From positions 1,364,001-1,428,000 of the forward strand of contig CP091734.1 of assembly GCA_022009995.1 (NCBI GenBank): 64,000 nt of DNA. Reading direction: 5' to 3'. The notes beneath the pieces were generated by a model. It searched no databases. It was given only the letters and a program-made list of their open reading frames with translations, and was not told where the DNA came from. The DNA comes from Clostridiales bacterium. GTDB lineage: Bacteria; Bacillota; Clostridia; Christensenellales; CAG-917. Each line of letters opens with the position of its first letter. Positions within the stretch are counted from its first letter, which is position 1. This document shows positions 8,588 to 18,955 of the stretch, in pieces. The position numbers were made by a program, and so were the translations under genes.

Positions 8588-9615
8588 TGAAAACAAGCGA
8601 CTTTTACTATGACTTGCCCGAAGGACTTATCGCGCAGACGCCCGTCGAACCTCGCGACAGCGCAAGACTTCTTGTCATGAACAAGGAAACGGGCGAACTT
8701 ACTCACACAATATTCAACAAAATCGGCGACTTTCTGAAAGAAGGCGACCTTCTTGTCGTCAATAATACCAAAGTTATCCCGGCAAGGCTTTACGGCTACC
8801 GTGCGGACAAGGAAAGCGTGACGAAATACGAGGCGCTTCTTCTTCGCCGCGTGAACTTTACCGATTGGGAATGTATTATGCGCCCGGCAAGGAAAGCGAC
8901 CGTCGGCGCGAAGTTGAAATTTTCGGACGAACTTTTTGCCGAAGTCGTCGGTATCGGCGAAAGCGGAATCAGGACTTTGCGTTTTGAATTCGACGGTGTT
9001 TTTGAAGACATCTTGTCAAGAGTCGGCAACGTGCCGCTCCCGCCGTACATTCACGAAAAACTCAAAGATCCGTCAAGGTACAACACCGTTTACAGCAAAA
9101 TCGACGGCAGCGCGGCTGCGCCCACGGCAGGGCTTCATTTCACGCCCGAGCTTATCGAAAGTCTGAAAAACAAGGGCGTTGAGTTTGCGGAAGTATTGCT
9201 GCACGTGGGGCTTGGGACGTTCCGTCCGGTGAAAGCGGAAGAAATCACCGACCACAAAATGCACAGCGAGTATTACGAACTGTCGGAAGAAAACGAAAAA
9301 ATTATAAACAAAGCGGTGAAAGAAGGGCGGCGCGTGATTGCAGTCGGTACGACTTCCGGCCGCGTTCTTGAAACGGTTGCTGACGAAAACGGTTTCGTCC
9401 ACGCCGGACACGGCGAGACGCAAATTTTCATTTATCCCGGCTACAAATTCAAAATTCTGAAAGGAATGATTACGAATTTCCATTTGCCGGAAAGCACGCT
9501 TATAATGTATGTGTGCGCTTTTGCGGGCTACGAAAACGTGATGAATATGTACAAAACCGCGGTCGATATGAAATACAGATTTTTCAGTTTCGGCGACGCG
9601 ACGTTGCTTATTTAG
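8587..9615 (+). CDS. queA: S-adenosylmethionine:tRNA ribosyltransferase-isomerase QueA
   Basis: Converts preQ1-modified tRNA to epoxyqueuosine. At 342 residues it has the usual length, with the conserved LPEGLIAQTP opening, the DLLVVNNTKVIPARL block and the AAPTAGLHFT signature. It is translationally coupled to ruvB and followed by tgt, the enzyme acting one step earlier in the queuosine pathway. The frame is intact. Confidence 0.96.
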   Translation: MKTSDFYYDLPEGLIAQTPVEPRDSARLLVMNKETGELTHTIFNKIGDFLKEGDLLVVNNTKVIPARLYGYRADKESVTKYEALLLRRVNFTDWECIMRPARKATVGAKLKFSDELFAEVVGIGESGIRTLRFEFDGVFEDILSRVGNVPLPPYIHEKLKDPSRYNTVYSKIDGSAAAPTAGLHFTPELIESLKNKGVEFAEVLLHVGLGTFRPVKAEEITDHKMHSEYYELSEENEKIINKAVKEGRRVIAVGTTSGRVLETVADENGFVHAGHGETQIFIYPGYKFKILKGMITNFHLPESTLIMYVCAFAGYENVMNMYKTAVDMKYRFFSFGDATLLI

Positions 9616-9649
9616 AAAGCGTAATAAAACAATTTTGCATTGAAATTTC

Positions 9650-9672
9650 GTCAAAACGTAATAAATTTTGAC
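9650..9672 (+). promoter_or_regulatory. Near-palindrome GTCAAAA-N9-TTTTGAC upstream of tgt
   Basis: A perfect 7-bp inverted repeat with a 9-base centre, about 70 bases before the tgt start. A closely similar 23-mer lies upstream of recA at 18911-18933. It overlaps a weak promoter-like TTGAAA/TAAATT pair. The role is unknown. Confidence 0.35.
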
Positions 9673-9742
9673 AAAAATATAAAAAAGTCGATGCATTATC
9701 GGCAAAAAATTAAACTACTATAAAGGTTGACGTGAAATAATA

Positions 9743-10888
9743 ATGGAAAATTTCAAGTATGAAATACTGCATACCTGCAAACAGACTGGCGCGCGTGTCG
9801 GCAGACTCACAACCCCGCACGGCGTGATCGAAACGCCCGTATTCATGCCCGTCGGTACGATGGCGACCGTAAAAGGACTTTCACCCGAAGAACTGAAAGA
9901 AATGGGCAGTCAGATAATTCTTTCGAATACGTATCATCTTTATCTTCGCCCGGGTTCCGACCTTATCGAACGGGCTGGCGGACTGCACAAGTTTATGAAT
10001 TGGGACAGACCCATTCTCACCGACAGCGGCGGATTTCAGATTTTCAGTCTTTCGTCGATGAGAAAAATAACCGAAGACGGCGTTACTTTCAACAGTTTTC
10101 TGGACGGCAGCAAGCATTTTATCGGACCCGAAGAATCGATGCATATTCAACAGCAACTCGGCAGCGACATCGTTATGGCGTTTGACGAATGTACGGCGGC
10201 AGGCACCGATTACGAAAAATCCAAAGAGGCGATGGAACGCACTTTAAGATGGCTTGACCGGTGCAGTAAACACGATTTTTCGGGCAAACAAATGCTTTTC
10301 CCGATCGTTCAGGGCAATATGTATGCGGATTTAAGGCTTGAAAGCCTGAAACGCACGATTCCTTACGCAAAGTGCGGCATTGCAATCGGCGGACTGTCCG
10401 TTGGCGAGCCGAAGCCCGTTATGTACGAAATGCTGGACGTTTTGCAACCGCATTATCCCGAGAATATGCCAAGATACCTTATGGGCGTCGGCAGCGCGGA
10501 CTGCATCGTCGAAGGGTTTATGCGCGGCATAGATATGATGGATTGCGTACTCCCGACGCGTATCGCAAGAAACGGCACGGCAATGACGTATAAGGGCGAT
10601 CTGACGATAAGAAACGCGAAATATAAGGACGACTTTTCACCCGTCGAAGAAGGTTGCGACTGCTATTGTTGCAGGAATTACACAAGAGCGTACGTGCGCC
10701 ACCTTATCAACACCGACGAAATTTTCGGCGGACGTCTGTTGTCGATTCACAACATAAGGTTTTTGAACAGACTTGTGAACGACATCAAAAAGGCGATATG
10801 GGAAGACCGTCTGCGCGATTTCCGCGACGAGTTCTTTGAAACGTACGAATTCCGCCGCGAGCAGGACAAAGAAGCCTTTAACAAGTGA
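9743..10888 (+). CDS. tgt: Queuine/preQ1 tRNA-guanine transglycosylase
   Basis: Exchanges the wobble guanine of GUN-anticodon tRNAs for preQ1. It is 381 residues with the nucleophile region TDSGGFQIFSL, the second catalytic motif GIAIGGLSVGEPK, and the zinc site CDCYCCRNYTRAYVRHL near residue 310. The tRNA-Tyr and tRNA-Asp in this window carry GUN anticodons and would be substrates. The nearest purine-rich stretch (AAAGG) is 14 bases from the ATG, an unusually long spacing. A 127-bp gap separates it from queA. Confidence 0.96.
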   Translation: MENFKYEILHTCKQTGARVGRLTTPHGVIETPVFMPVGTMATVKGLSPEELKEMGSQIILSNTYHLYLRPGSDLIERAGGLHKFMNWDRPILTDSGGFQIFSLSSMRKITEDGVTFNSFLDGSKHFIGPEESMHIQQQLGSDIVMAFDECTAAGTDYEKSKEAMERTLRWLDRCSKHDFSGKQMLFPIVQGNMYADLRLESLKRTIPYAKCGIAIGGLSVGEPKPVMYEMLDVLQPHYPENMPRYLMGVGSADCIVEGFMRGIDMMDCVLPTRIARNGTAMTYKGDLTIRNAKYKDDFSPVEEGCDCYCCRNYTRAYVRHLINTDEIFGGRLLSIHNIRFLNRLVNDIKKAIWEDRLRDFRDEFFETYEFRREQDKEAFNK

Positions 10889-10945
10889 TTTTTCTGGCAT
10901 TTTGATAAGATTATCGGCAAATTTCTCGATATTTTACGATAACGC

Positions 10946-10975
10946 TTGCAAAATGTCAAAAAAATAAAGTAATAT
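10946..10975 (+). promoter_or_regulatory. Promoter candidate for yajC
   Basis: TTGCAA (10946-10951), 18-base spacer and TAATAT (10970-10975), about 40 bases before the yajC ATG, which has a good AAGGAGA ribosome site. Confidence 0.5.
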
Positions 10976-11013
10976 TAAAAAACAAAAATGAAATAAACAA
11001 GGAGATTTTATAA

Positions 11014-11500
11014 ATGTTTGTACAAGCACTTGCAGCCAATCAATGGGTATCTATTGCGATTCTTGCGGTATTTTTCGTACTCATGATCGTTATGACCATC
11101 ATTCCCCAAAGGAAAAGAAAAAAAGAATATCAGGATCTGATGAGCAACCTGTCTGTCGGCGACAAAGTTATGACAATCGGTCGCCTTATCGGCAAGATTT
11201 ACGCGATTGACGACGACAGCAAACAAGTTACGCTCAACGTCGGCACCGACGAAAGCGAAACCCTTATCGTCATCGACAAACGCAATCGCAACCGTTATCG
11301 ACAGCAAAAACAAACCCAAGACCGAAGAAAAGCCCAAAAAGCCCAATCTCGGCATCAATAAGAAACATCACGACGAGTCTGTCGACGACACTTCCAAGGC
11401 GGAAAGCACCAACGACATCACCCTCGGCAACACCGAAGACGTGAGCATCGACAGCAAGGAAGACGTGAAAATCGACAACGACGAAGATATCAAGTTTTAA
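11014..11500 (+). CDS. yajC: Preprotein translocase subunit YajC (frameshifted near 11283)
   Basis: Accessory subunit of the SecDF-YajC complex. One N-terminal membrane helix (about residues 9-29) is followed by the conserved IIPQRKRKKEYQDLMSNL and SVGDKVMTIGRLIGKIYAI segments. The frame breaks at about 11283 after VIDK. The expected continuation NAIATVIDSKNK is open in another frame to 11500 and is restored by two extra As in the AAA run. The C-terminal tail is long, acidic and low-complexity (roughly 60 residues beyond the usual end). Confidence 0.88.
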
Positions 11501-11519
11501 TTGAAATTTTTGAAAAATC

Positions 11520-11550
11520 ACAAAAATCCCGCAGTTTTGCGGGATTTTTT
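11520..11550. terminator. Bidirectional intrinsic terminator between yajC and the TIGR04086 gene
   Basis: AAATCCCGCA / TGCGGGATTT stem with a short loop, A-rich on the left and T-rich on the right, so it can stop transcription from both convergent genes. Confidence 0.85.
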
Positions 11551-11562
11551 GTTGCAAAATTG

Positions 11563-11943
11563 TCAGTTCTTTTGTTTTACGTTCACCTTGATTATTCCTG
11601 AAAACGCGCCTGCGAGAACGCCGAAGAGAAGGTCAAAATAATTAAACTTCACGCCGTCGAATTTTTCAAAAAGGGCAAAAATCAAAAAGGCAAGTAGCAC
11701 GTATAAAACGCCTGCCGTAATGCCTTTTATAAGTCCGCCGCTTTTCGTTTTGAATCCGACAAGCACGCCGAAAACTATCGCAAGAATTTTTGCGACCGTA
11801 TTAAGAATAACCACGCCTTTTTCCGATACGTTTGAAAATCGTACGATAACCGCCAGGGTCAATACCGCGGCAAACGAAAACAAAATCGAAAACAGGACGG
11901 CTTTTGCAACGTCAATAAAAAAAGTTTTGTCGGGTTTTTTCAT
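11563..11943 (-). CDS. TIGR04086 (YrzE-like) family membrane protein
   Basis: A complete 126-residue protein with four predicted helices. The pattern AKAVLFSILFSF...SEKGVVILNTVAKILAI...GLIKGITAGVLYVLLAF...GIIKVNV matches the clostridial TIGR04086 family commonly found beside yajC. The start follows AAGGTG. Its function is unknown; homologues are often listed among sporulation-expressed membrane proteins, which I cannot confirm here. Confidence 0.8.
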   Translation of the reverse strand: MKKPDKTFFIDVAKAVLFSILFSFAAVLTLAVIVRFSNVSEKGVVILNTVAKILAIVFGVLVGFKTKSGGLIKGITAGVLYVLLAFLIFALFEKFDGVKFNYFDLLFGVLAGAFSGIIKVNVKQKN

Positions 11944-12023
11944 AAATCACCTTAAAAAAATGTTTATGCGGTTTCGGAAAAAAATTTATGATTTTTTTAA
12001 TATTTTTTTCGCGTTCTTAATTG

Positions 12024-12052
12024 TTGTATAGTAAATAATATTATGATATAAT
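12024..12052 (+). promoter_or_regulatory. Sigma-A promoter of the ftsK operon
   Basis: TTGTAT (12024-12029), 17-base spacer, TATAAT (12047-12052). The 80-base leader holds a small hairpin (GCGGT/ACCGC near 12083-12099) and ends in GGAGG at 12122-12126. Confidence 0.75.
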
Positions 12053-12131
12053 ATCTATATAATTTTTATCAGACTGCCTATTTTGCGGTTTTTCACACCG
12101 CTTCGGCACTATATATTGATTGGAGGACACC

Positions 12132-15100
12132 TTGGCACACGATGACAGACGTTACGGCAATTACGACAGCAGAGCAAACCGTATTGCCGGCGGTATATTG
12201 ATTATTATCGTTTCGCTTTTATGTTTTTTATCGCTCGTCAACGCATTGGGTGGCGTAGGGCGCATGATTTCGTCGTTTCTCATCGGCGTTTTCGGATACG
12301 CGTCTTTCGCATACTCGATCGTGGGCACTTTTATCGGCGTAATGGTTACTTTCGGAAAGCGCGTTACGCTTCCGCTCAACAAAACTCTGAAATATCTTTC
12401 GCTGTTTTACATCGCGCTGCTTGCGCTGCACGTATGGTTTTCAAAGGATTATTTCCTTACCACGTCGTCGTACGGTGCGTATCTCAAAGCGCTTTACAAC
12501 GGGGAATCGGCGGCAGGTCTTCTTTACGGTATCGTCGCATGGCTTTCATGAAAGTCCTGACACCCGCGTATTCGATTGTCGCGCTTATTCTGCTGTTTGC
12601 GGTTTTAAGCATTTTTGCGGTATATCCCGTGCTTGTGAATCGTTTGCCTTACCGCACGAAATCAACCAAAATCAAAGCGAATAAAAAGGGCGAAAGCCCC
12701 GTCCTTACCGACATTGCCGACGCCTCGCGCGAAGAACGCATTGTCGAGCAACCCATTGGCAACAAACTTTTTGTCGGAAGTCTGAACGAAAACGGTTCCG
12801 ACAAGCCTAAAAAGGTAAGAAACAAATTCTCGCTGCTGTTCCCGAATCAGGATACGGCGGGCGTTACCGCAGACAGCGTGAAAGAACCCGTCTTCGATAC
12901 CGACGACGTTAAACGTAAGCGCGCAAAAGAAAAACTTTACGGCAAAAAGGACGATAAAAAAGTTGAAGAAAGCGGAAAAACCGTTACTTTCGGCACGGCA
13001 AACGCAAACGGCGAAGAAGATATAAAACCGTCTCTTGACAGCCAGTCGTTCACGTTCAACCGCGACGGCGGCAAAAAACGTCCGCAAACTTTGAAGGAAG
13101 CGTTCGATCTTCCCGAAAGCGACGAAGAAAAAGCGCGCGACATTCAGGAGCGTTTCGGATATATCCTCGACACCCCGACAACTGCAAACGATATCCGCGG
13201 CGCGGCGTCGAAACGCATTGCGGAACCTCGTCGCAAAAAGCCCGATCCCGTCCCCGAAAAGGAAGAAGAAAAGAAAAACGACAACGGTATTCCCGAGGGT
13301 ATGCCGTACTTTATTCGTGACATTTTGTACGGTGATAAGGACAAAAAGAACGAAAAACCGAAACGAAGGCGGCAAAACCCGACGAAGAAGTCGTCGCGCC
13401 TTCCTATAAACCCATTGAAAAACCCGCGGACACTCCCGTGATGAAATCGATAAATCATACGGAACCCGCTAAACCCGCTGAAAAACCCGAGGTCAAGAAG
13501 GAATCCGACAAATCGTCGGGCACGGGCAGTATCTTCACGATGTTCGGCGCGCCGCTGCCCGAAAAGAAAAATTCCGGCACGGTGAAACCCGTGAATAAGG
13601 TTGAGCCCGAAAAGAAAGAACCTGCAAAACTCGAAGAAGTCGCAAAACCCGTGACGAACAACGTTTACGAGCGTCCCGCGACCGACAGCGAAAAAACCGA
13701 AAAAGTGTTGCCCAAACTTTCGGGTGACGGATACAACTCGGGATATGAACCCGACAACACTCCGCCCGAAAAACCCATGACTCGTTTTGAAGAAATGCAG
13801 GCTGAGTCGAAAATTTCCGACGCGAAAATGCCCACCGATAAGGAAATCAACGATACGTTCAATCCGCAGCCCTCAGCAAAACCCGTCGAAAAACCGCGTC
13901 AGCCTTACGCCCCGCGTGAAGAGCAAAGGACGCTCAAAGACACGTCGTACGGCAACACGTTCCCCGTCGGGAAAAACGCAAAAACCGTGTCGGTTACCCC
14001 CGCGAAAAAGGACGACAGACAAATCTCGATTGACCAGAGCATTCTTCTGGAACAACAAAAGAAACCTTATTACGCGCCGCCCATCGACCTCCTCAACAAA
14101 GGTCGTTCGGACATCGTTGCGGAAGACTTTTCGGAAAAAATCGAAAAACTCGAACAAGTCTTTATGGAATTCAATATCAACGCAAAGGTTGTCGGCGTTA
14201 CGCAAGGTCCGACGTTCTCCCGATTCGAACTGCAAATGCCAGCGGGTATTTCGGTCAGTAACGTCACGAAGTATGCCGACGACATCGCAATGAAACTGCA
14301 AGTCAAGGGCGCGATTCGTTTCGAAACGCCGATCCCGGGGAAAGACGCATTCGGTATCGAAGTCGCAAACGACGTACGCACTCCCGTGCTTCTCAGGAGC
14401 GTCCTCGAAGGCGAAAAGTTCAACAGGAGCAATTCGGAACTTACTTTCGCGCTCGGCAAAGACATTGCAAATCAGGACGTCGTGTGCGATCTGGAATCAA
14501 TGCCGCACCTTCTTATTGCCGGCGGCACTGGTAGCGGTAAATCCATTTGCATAAACGGACTTATCGTAAGCTTGCTGTACAGAAACGGGCCGTCCGACTT
14601 AAAACTTATTCTCATTGACCCGAAGATGGTTGAAATGGGACCGTACAACGGTATCCCGCACCTTCTCGTGCCGGAAGCAATCGACGACGTTGCGGCGGCT
14701 GTCAACTCGCTTGACTGGGCGATAAACGAAATGAGAAGAAGATTCAGTCTGTTCAAGGGAATCAGCGCAAGAAATATTTCGGAATACAATCAGTACGCAC
14801 GCGAACACGAAGGCGTCGTGAAACTTCCCAGAATCGTCATTATTTGACGAGCTTGCCGACTTTATGTCGCAACAAAAAAGGAATATCGAAGATAAAATCA
14901 ACTCGCTTGCACGTCTTGCTCGCGCAGCGGGCATACACCTTATCATTTCGACGCAACGCCCGTCCGTCGATGTCATCACCGGCACGATTAAGTCGAACTT
15001 GCCGTCGCGCATAGCGTTTTCACTGAAAACCGCCGCGGACAGCAGCACGATTCTAGGCGAAGGCGGCGCGGAAAAACTTCTGGGCAAAGGCGATATGCTT

Positions 15101-15588
15101 TATTATCCGCAGTCGTTTAACGAGCCGGAGCGTTTGCAAGGTTGCTTCGTCAGCACCGAGGAAGTGTCGGCAGTCGTAAAATATATCAAAGAGCACAACG
15201 AGGCATATTTCGATCCCGACGTTCAGAACTCGATATTCAAGCAGCCCGAGGAAGAAAAAGAACCCGAAGAAGTCCCGCAAAGGAACAGTTACGCCCATAC
15301 TCCCGTCGGCAGAAACGGGGAGTCGAAACAGTTCATCGACGCTCTGCAAATGTGCGTGAAGGAACAAAAGGCGTCGATATCCCGCATTCAGCGTAAATTC
15401 GGCGTGGGCTACGGCACGGCGGCAAACCTTGTCGAGCTTATGGAAGAAAAGGGCTACGTATCGCCGAATAAGGGCGGCAACACACAGCGCGACGTCCTTA
15501 TCTCGATGGAGCAGTTTATGCAGATTTACGGCGCGGTCGCGGAAATCCCGACTCCACCGAATTCGACCTGCCGGAGGACGGACAATGA
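12132..15588 (+). CDS. ftsK: DNA translocase FtsK/SpoIIIE (four apparent frameshifts)
   Basis: Septal DNA pump for chromosome segregation, and in a spore-former probably also for moving DNA into the forespore. I use TTG 12132, 5 bases after GGAGG. Four membrane helices occupy about the first 170 residues. Then comes a very long proline/lysine/glutamate-rich linker, making the protein about 1150 residues against 750-900 usually. The motor has Walker A GGTGSGKS (14522), Walker B IIDELADF and the TQRPSVDVITG motif; the C-terminal winged helix is IQRKFGVGYGTAANLVELM. Breaks at about 12546 (missing T), 13362 (missing A), 14845 (extra T) and 15548 (missing C) are each repaired by one base. The repaired stop TGA at 15586-15588 overlaps the rimO start. 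Confidence 0.93.
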
Positions 15589-16897
15589 GCGTTAAACTCG
15601 GGATAATAAGTCTCGGTTGCGATAAAAACCGCGTCGATACCGAAAACCTGCTTGCTTATGCGGGCGACGCCGGTATCGAATTTACGGCGGACGAAAACGA
15701 AGCCGACGTAATACTTATCAATACCTGCGCGTTTATCAAAAAAAGCCAGCAGGAAGCCATCGACACCATTCTGGAATTTGTCGAAAAGAAAAAAGAACGC
15801 GATTTCAAAATCATCGTTACGGGCTGTCTGCCCGAAAGGTACAAGCAGGAAATCGTCGACGCAATCCCGGAAGTGGACGCATTTCTCGGTATCAGCGAAT
15901 ACAGCAAAATCGCCGACGTCATCAAATCGGTTGAGGAGGGGAAAAAGGTCGTTGACTTCACGCCGTGCGACTTACCGTCGACAAAACGTGTGCTGACGAC
16001 GCCGTATCATTATGCGTATCTCAAAATCGCGGAAGGTTGCGACAATCACTGCACGTATTGCGCGATTCCGAAAATCCGCGGGAAGTTCAGAAGCCGCACG
16101 ATCGAAAGTCTGTACGACGAGGCGAAAATTCTCGTTGACGAATACGGCGTGAAGGAATTGAATATCGTGGCGCAGGACATCACGCGTTACGGCATCGACC
16201 TTTACAACGAATACGCTCTCTTAAAACTTTTAGACAAAATCACGTCGCTTGACGTCGAATGGGTAAGGCTTTTGTATTGCTATCCGGAGCTTTTAAGCGA
16301 CGACCTTATAAAATATATCGTAAAAAACGACAAAATTTGCAAATATGTTGACATTCCCTTGCAACATATTGATGATACGATATTAAAGACGATGGGGCGA
16401 CGGACGTCCGAAAAGGAAATCAAAAACCTTATCGAAAAAATCAGAAACGCCGGCGACGTCGCGATTCGCTCGACTTTCATCGTCGGATTCCCCGGTGAAA
16501 CGGACGAGCAGTTTCAAAAACTATACGACTTCATCGGCGAATATAAGCTGAATTACGCGGGATTTTTCGCGTACAGCAAGGAAGACGGCACCGCCGCGGC
16601 GAAACTTAAAAATCAGATTCCGCAAGCGGTCAAAAACAAACGCCTTAAAAACATCACCGCGCTTCAAAGCAAAGTGATTTTTGAAAACAACAAAAACTAT
16701 GTCGGTAAATCTTTGAAAGTTCTTTACGAAGGTATCGACTACGACAACAACATATTTTACGGTCGTCCCGAATTCTGTGCGCCCGAAGTCGATGCGAAAG
16801 TACTGTTTCAAGTGACAATCTTGTGAACGTCGGCAATTTCTACGACGTTAAGATTACCGGCGCAAACGGGTACGATCTCGTTGGAGAAGTGAAATGA
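15585..16897 (+). CDS. rimO: Ribosomal protein S12 methylthiotransferase RimO (frameshifted near 16806)
   Basis: Radical-SAM enzyme that methylthiolates Asp of ribosomal protein S12. It has the N-terminal UPF0004 domain with LGCDKNRVD, the second cluster cysteines (NTCAF, TGCLPER), and the radical-SAM triad CDNHCTYC. The ATG at 15585 overlaps the repaired ftsK stop (ATGA). The last ~30 residues of the TRAM domain (SSDNLVNVGNFYDVKITGA) lie in another frame, rejoined by adding one T to TTT near 16806. The repaired stop overlaps pgsA by ATGA. Confidence 0.93.
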
Positions 16898-17559
16898 AAA
16901 ATCTTAATCTTCCAAACAAAATAACACTTGCAAGAATAGCGTTGATTCCCATCGTTGCGATTTTATATTTCGTGAATTTTCCGTATCATGAAATCGCGGC
17001 GTGCATAGTGTTTATACTTTGTTGCTGCACCGACTTTATCGACGGCAACATCGCAAGAAAAAGAAATCTCGTGACCGACCTCGGGAAATTTCTGGATCCG
17101 ATTGCCGATAAGGTCATCGTCGTCATTATGCTGTTTGTTTTTGTCGGCGACGGCACGCTTCCCGGATGGTACAACCAGATTATCGCAGGCGTTATCATAA
17201 GCCGCGAAATTATAATTACCGCATTCCGCATAATCGCCGTGCAGAAAAACGTCGTGCTTGCGGCAGACAAACTCGGCAAAATCAAAACGACGTTTCTGGA
17301 CATCGGTCTTATCGCGCTGACGATGAGCACGATCCAAACCGGGGAAATCGCGGGGAAAGCCTTTTATTTCTTTGACTGGCTCGGACAAATCACGTATTAT
17401 ATCGGCGCGTTTTTCGCAATCGTGTCGGGCGTGAATTACGTCCTGAAAAACAAGCAGGTGCTTGCCGATAAAAAACCCGTCGAAACGGATTTGCCCGCAA
17501 AAACTTTGTCCGAAACCGAAAAAGAAAACGACGTGGAGGAAATCGTAAACCATGATTAA
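16894..17559 (+). CDS. pgsA: CDP-diacylglycerol-glycerol-3-phosphate 3-phosphatidyltransferase
   Basis: First committed step of phosphatidylglycerol synthesis. A 221-residue integral membrane protein with the CDP-alcohol phosphotransferase motif: DFIDGNIARK followed by GKFLDPIADK, i.e. DG-x2-AR-x8-G-x3-D-x3-D. There are about five helices; the C-terminal tail of about 40 residues is charged and slightly longer than usual. It overlaps the cinA gene by 8 bases. Confidence 0.95.
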   Translation: MKNLNLPNKITLARIALIPIVAILYFVNFPYHEIAACIVFILCCCTDFIDGNIARKRNLVTDLGKFLDPIADKVIVVIMLFVFVGDGTLPGWYNQIIAGVIISREIIITAFRIIAVQKNVVLAADKLGKIKTTFLDIGLIALTMSTIQTGEIAGKAFYFFDWLGQITYYIGAFFAIVSGVNYVLKNKQVLADKKPVETDLPAKTLSETEKENDVEEIVNHD

Positions 17560-18866
17560 CGTGCCCGAATTCGTCGACGGAAAAAAACTTAACGTTGCCG
17601 TCGCTAAGATTCTTCTGGAAAACAATCTGAAAATCTCGGTGGCGGAAAGTCTTACCGGCGGCGAGGTCGCGGCAAAACTCGTTGACGTTGCGGGGATTTC
17701 CAAATCGTTTATCGAAGGCATCGTCGCTTACGCAAACGAGGCAAAAATGAATCGTCTGGGCGTCAGCGCGGAAACGCTTATCAAATTTGGCGCGGTGTCG
17801 GAAGAAACCGCAAAGGAAATGGCGGAAGGGCTGATAAAAGGCGACGTTACCGTATCCGTCTCGACAACTGGTATCGCAGGCCCCACCGGCGGCACGGTTG
17901 AAAAACCCGTCGGCACGGTATGTTTCGGTTTTTGTCTGAACGGAAAAACGTTTACGGAAAGACAGATTTTTTCCGGCACGCGTGAGGAAATCCGCAAAAA
18001 ATCGACGGATTTCGCGTTTTATAAACTTTATTTGTTGTTGTCGAAGGAGTTTTCAAAATCCGACGACAATGACGTTTTGAAGTTGTCCGACATCGAAAAC
18101 AAGGATCCCCTTGCGTTTTACGTCGGGCGCACCGACGCGGGCGAAGACGTTTTCACAAACTTCAAAGACCTTGCAAACCTGCTTATCGGCGGCGCAAGCG
18201 GCACGGGTAAATCGGCGTTTATCAGAAATATTTTGATTACGCTTTTGCTCAAACAAGCCCAGCGAAATAAGCCTTGTTCTTGCCGATCCGAAAAACGTCG
18301 AATATAACGACTTCGTCGGCATCAAAAACGTTTACAGAAACAAAGTCCTGAAAAACTCGGACGAGGTTATTGAAATGCTGAACGAAACCTACAAGGAAAT
18401 GCAGGTCAGATACAAGCGTTTCAAACACGTCAGCGTCAGGAACGTTTACGAATACAATCAAAGCGCGATTACAAACGGCATGCCCGTTTATCCGTACGTC
18501 ATCATCGTTATCGACGAGTACGCCGACTTTATTTTTGAAAAACGGAACGACTTTGAAGAAGCGATAAACAACCTTGCGCGGCTCGGGAAAGCGGCGGGGA
18601 TTCATCTTATTATGAACACTCATTGCACAAACGTTGACGTCATAACTGGTGTTATCAAACAATGTTTTGCCTCGCGAATCGCGTTTTCCACGCAAAGTCT
18701 TGCCGATTCTTTCACGATGATTGGCGTGGGCGACGCGGCGAATATAACGGAGGCGGGCGTTGCGTGTTTCCTGCCCGTCGTAAAATTCGACCCGACATGT
18801 GTCAGGATCCCGAACCTTTCGGAAACGAAATTAAAGGAATATATCGAAGTTGTAAAACGACAATAA
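17552..18866 (+). CDS. CinA-type nicotinamide-nucleotide amidase fused to FtsK-like ATPase (frameshifted near 18258)
   Basis: Residues 1-170 are a PncC/CinA C-terminal amidohydrolase domain: SVAESLTGGEVAAKLV, EGIVAYANEAK, VSTTGIAGPTGG and KPVGTVCFGF are all conserved. Without a stop, the same frame enters an FtsK/SpoIIIE-type ATPase at about residue 190: Walker A GGASGTGKS, then LADPKNVEYNDF, Walker B VIIVIDEYADF, VDVITGVIKQ and SRIAFSTQSLADS. The latter parallel the motor of the ftsK gene 3.7 kb upstream, but the usual QRP is replaced by THC and there is no winged helix. A break at about 18258 needs two added As. The CinA domain that binds molybdopterin-like ligands in long CinA proteins is absent. 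Alternative: two homopolymer errors around 18055-18075 could hide a TGA overlapping a new ATG, making two genes. Confidence 0.8.
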
Positions 18867-18898
18867 TTCCTTAAAAATATTCAAAAACCAACAAAATT

Positions 18899-18928
18899 TT
18901 GAAAAATTACGTCAAAACACAATAAAAT
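18899..18928 (+). promoter_or_regulatory. Promoter candidate for recA with embedded near-palindrome
   Basis: TTGAAA (18899-18904), 18-base spacer, TAAAAT (18923-18928). The segment 18911-18933 (GTCAAAAC...TTTGGC) resembles the tgt-upstream near-palindrome. No GAAC-N4-GTTC LexA box of the Bacillus type is visible. Confidence 0.5.
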
Positions 18929-18955
18929 TTGGCGATAAAATATAAGGAGAAAAAT

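Noticed and set aside
17552..18866. Calling the CinA-FtsK gene a pseudogene
   Set aside because: Both halves keep catalytic motifs, and the single break has the same homopolymer character as those in essential neighbours.
18867..18955. LexA-type SOS box upstream of recA
   Set aside because: No GAAC-N4-GTTC or close variant is present; only the unexplained GTCAAAA near-palindrome is seen.
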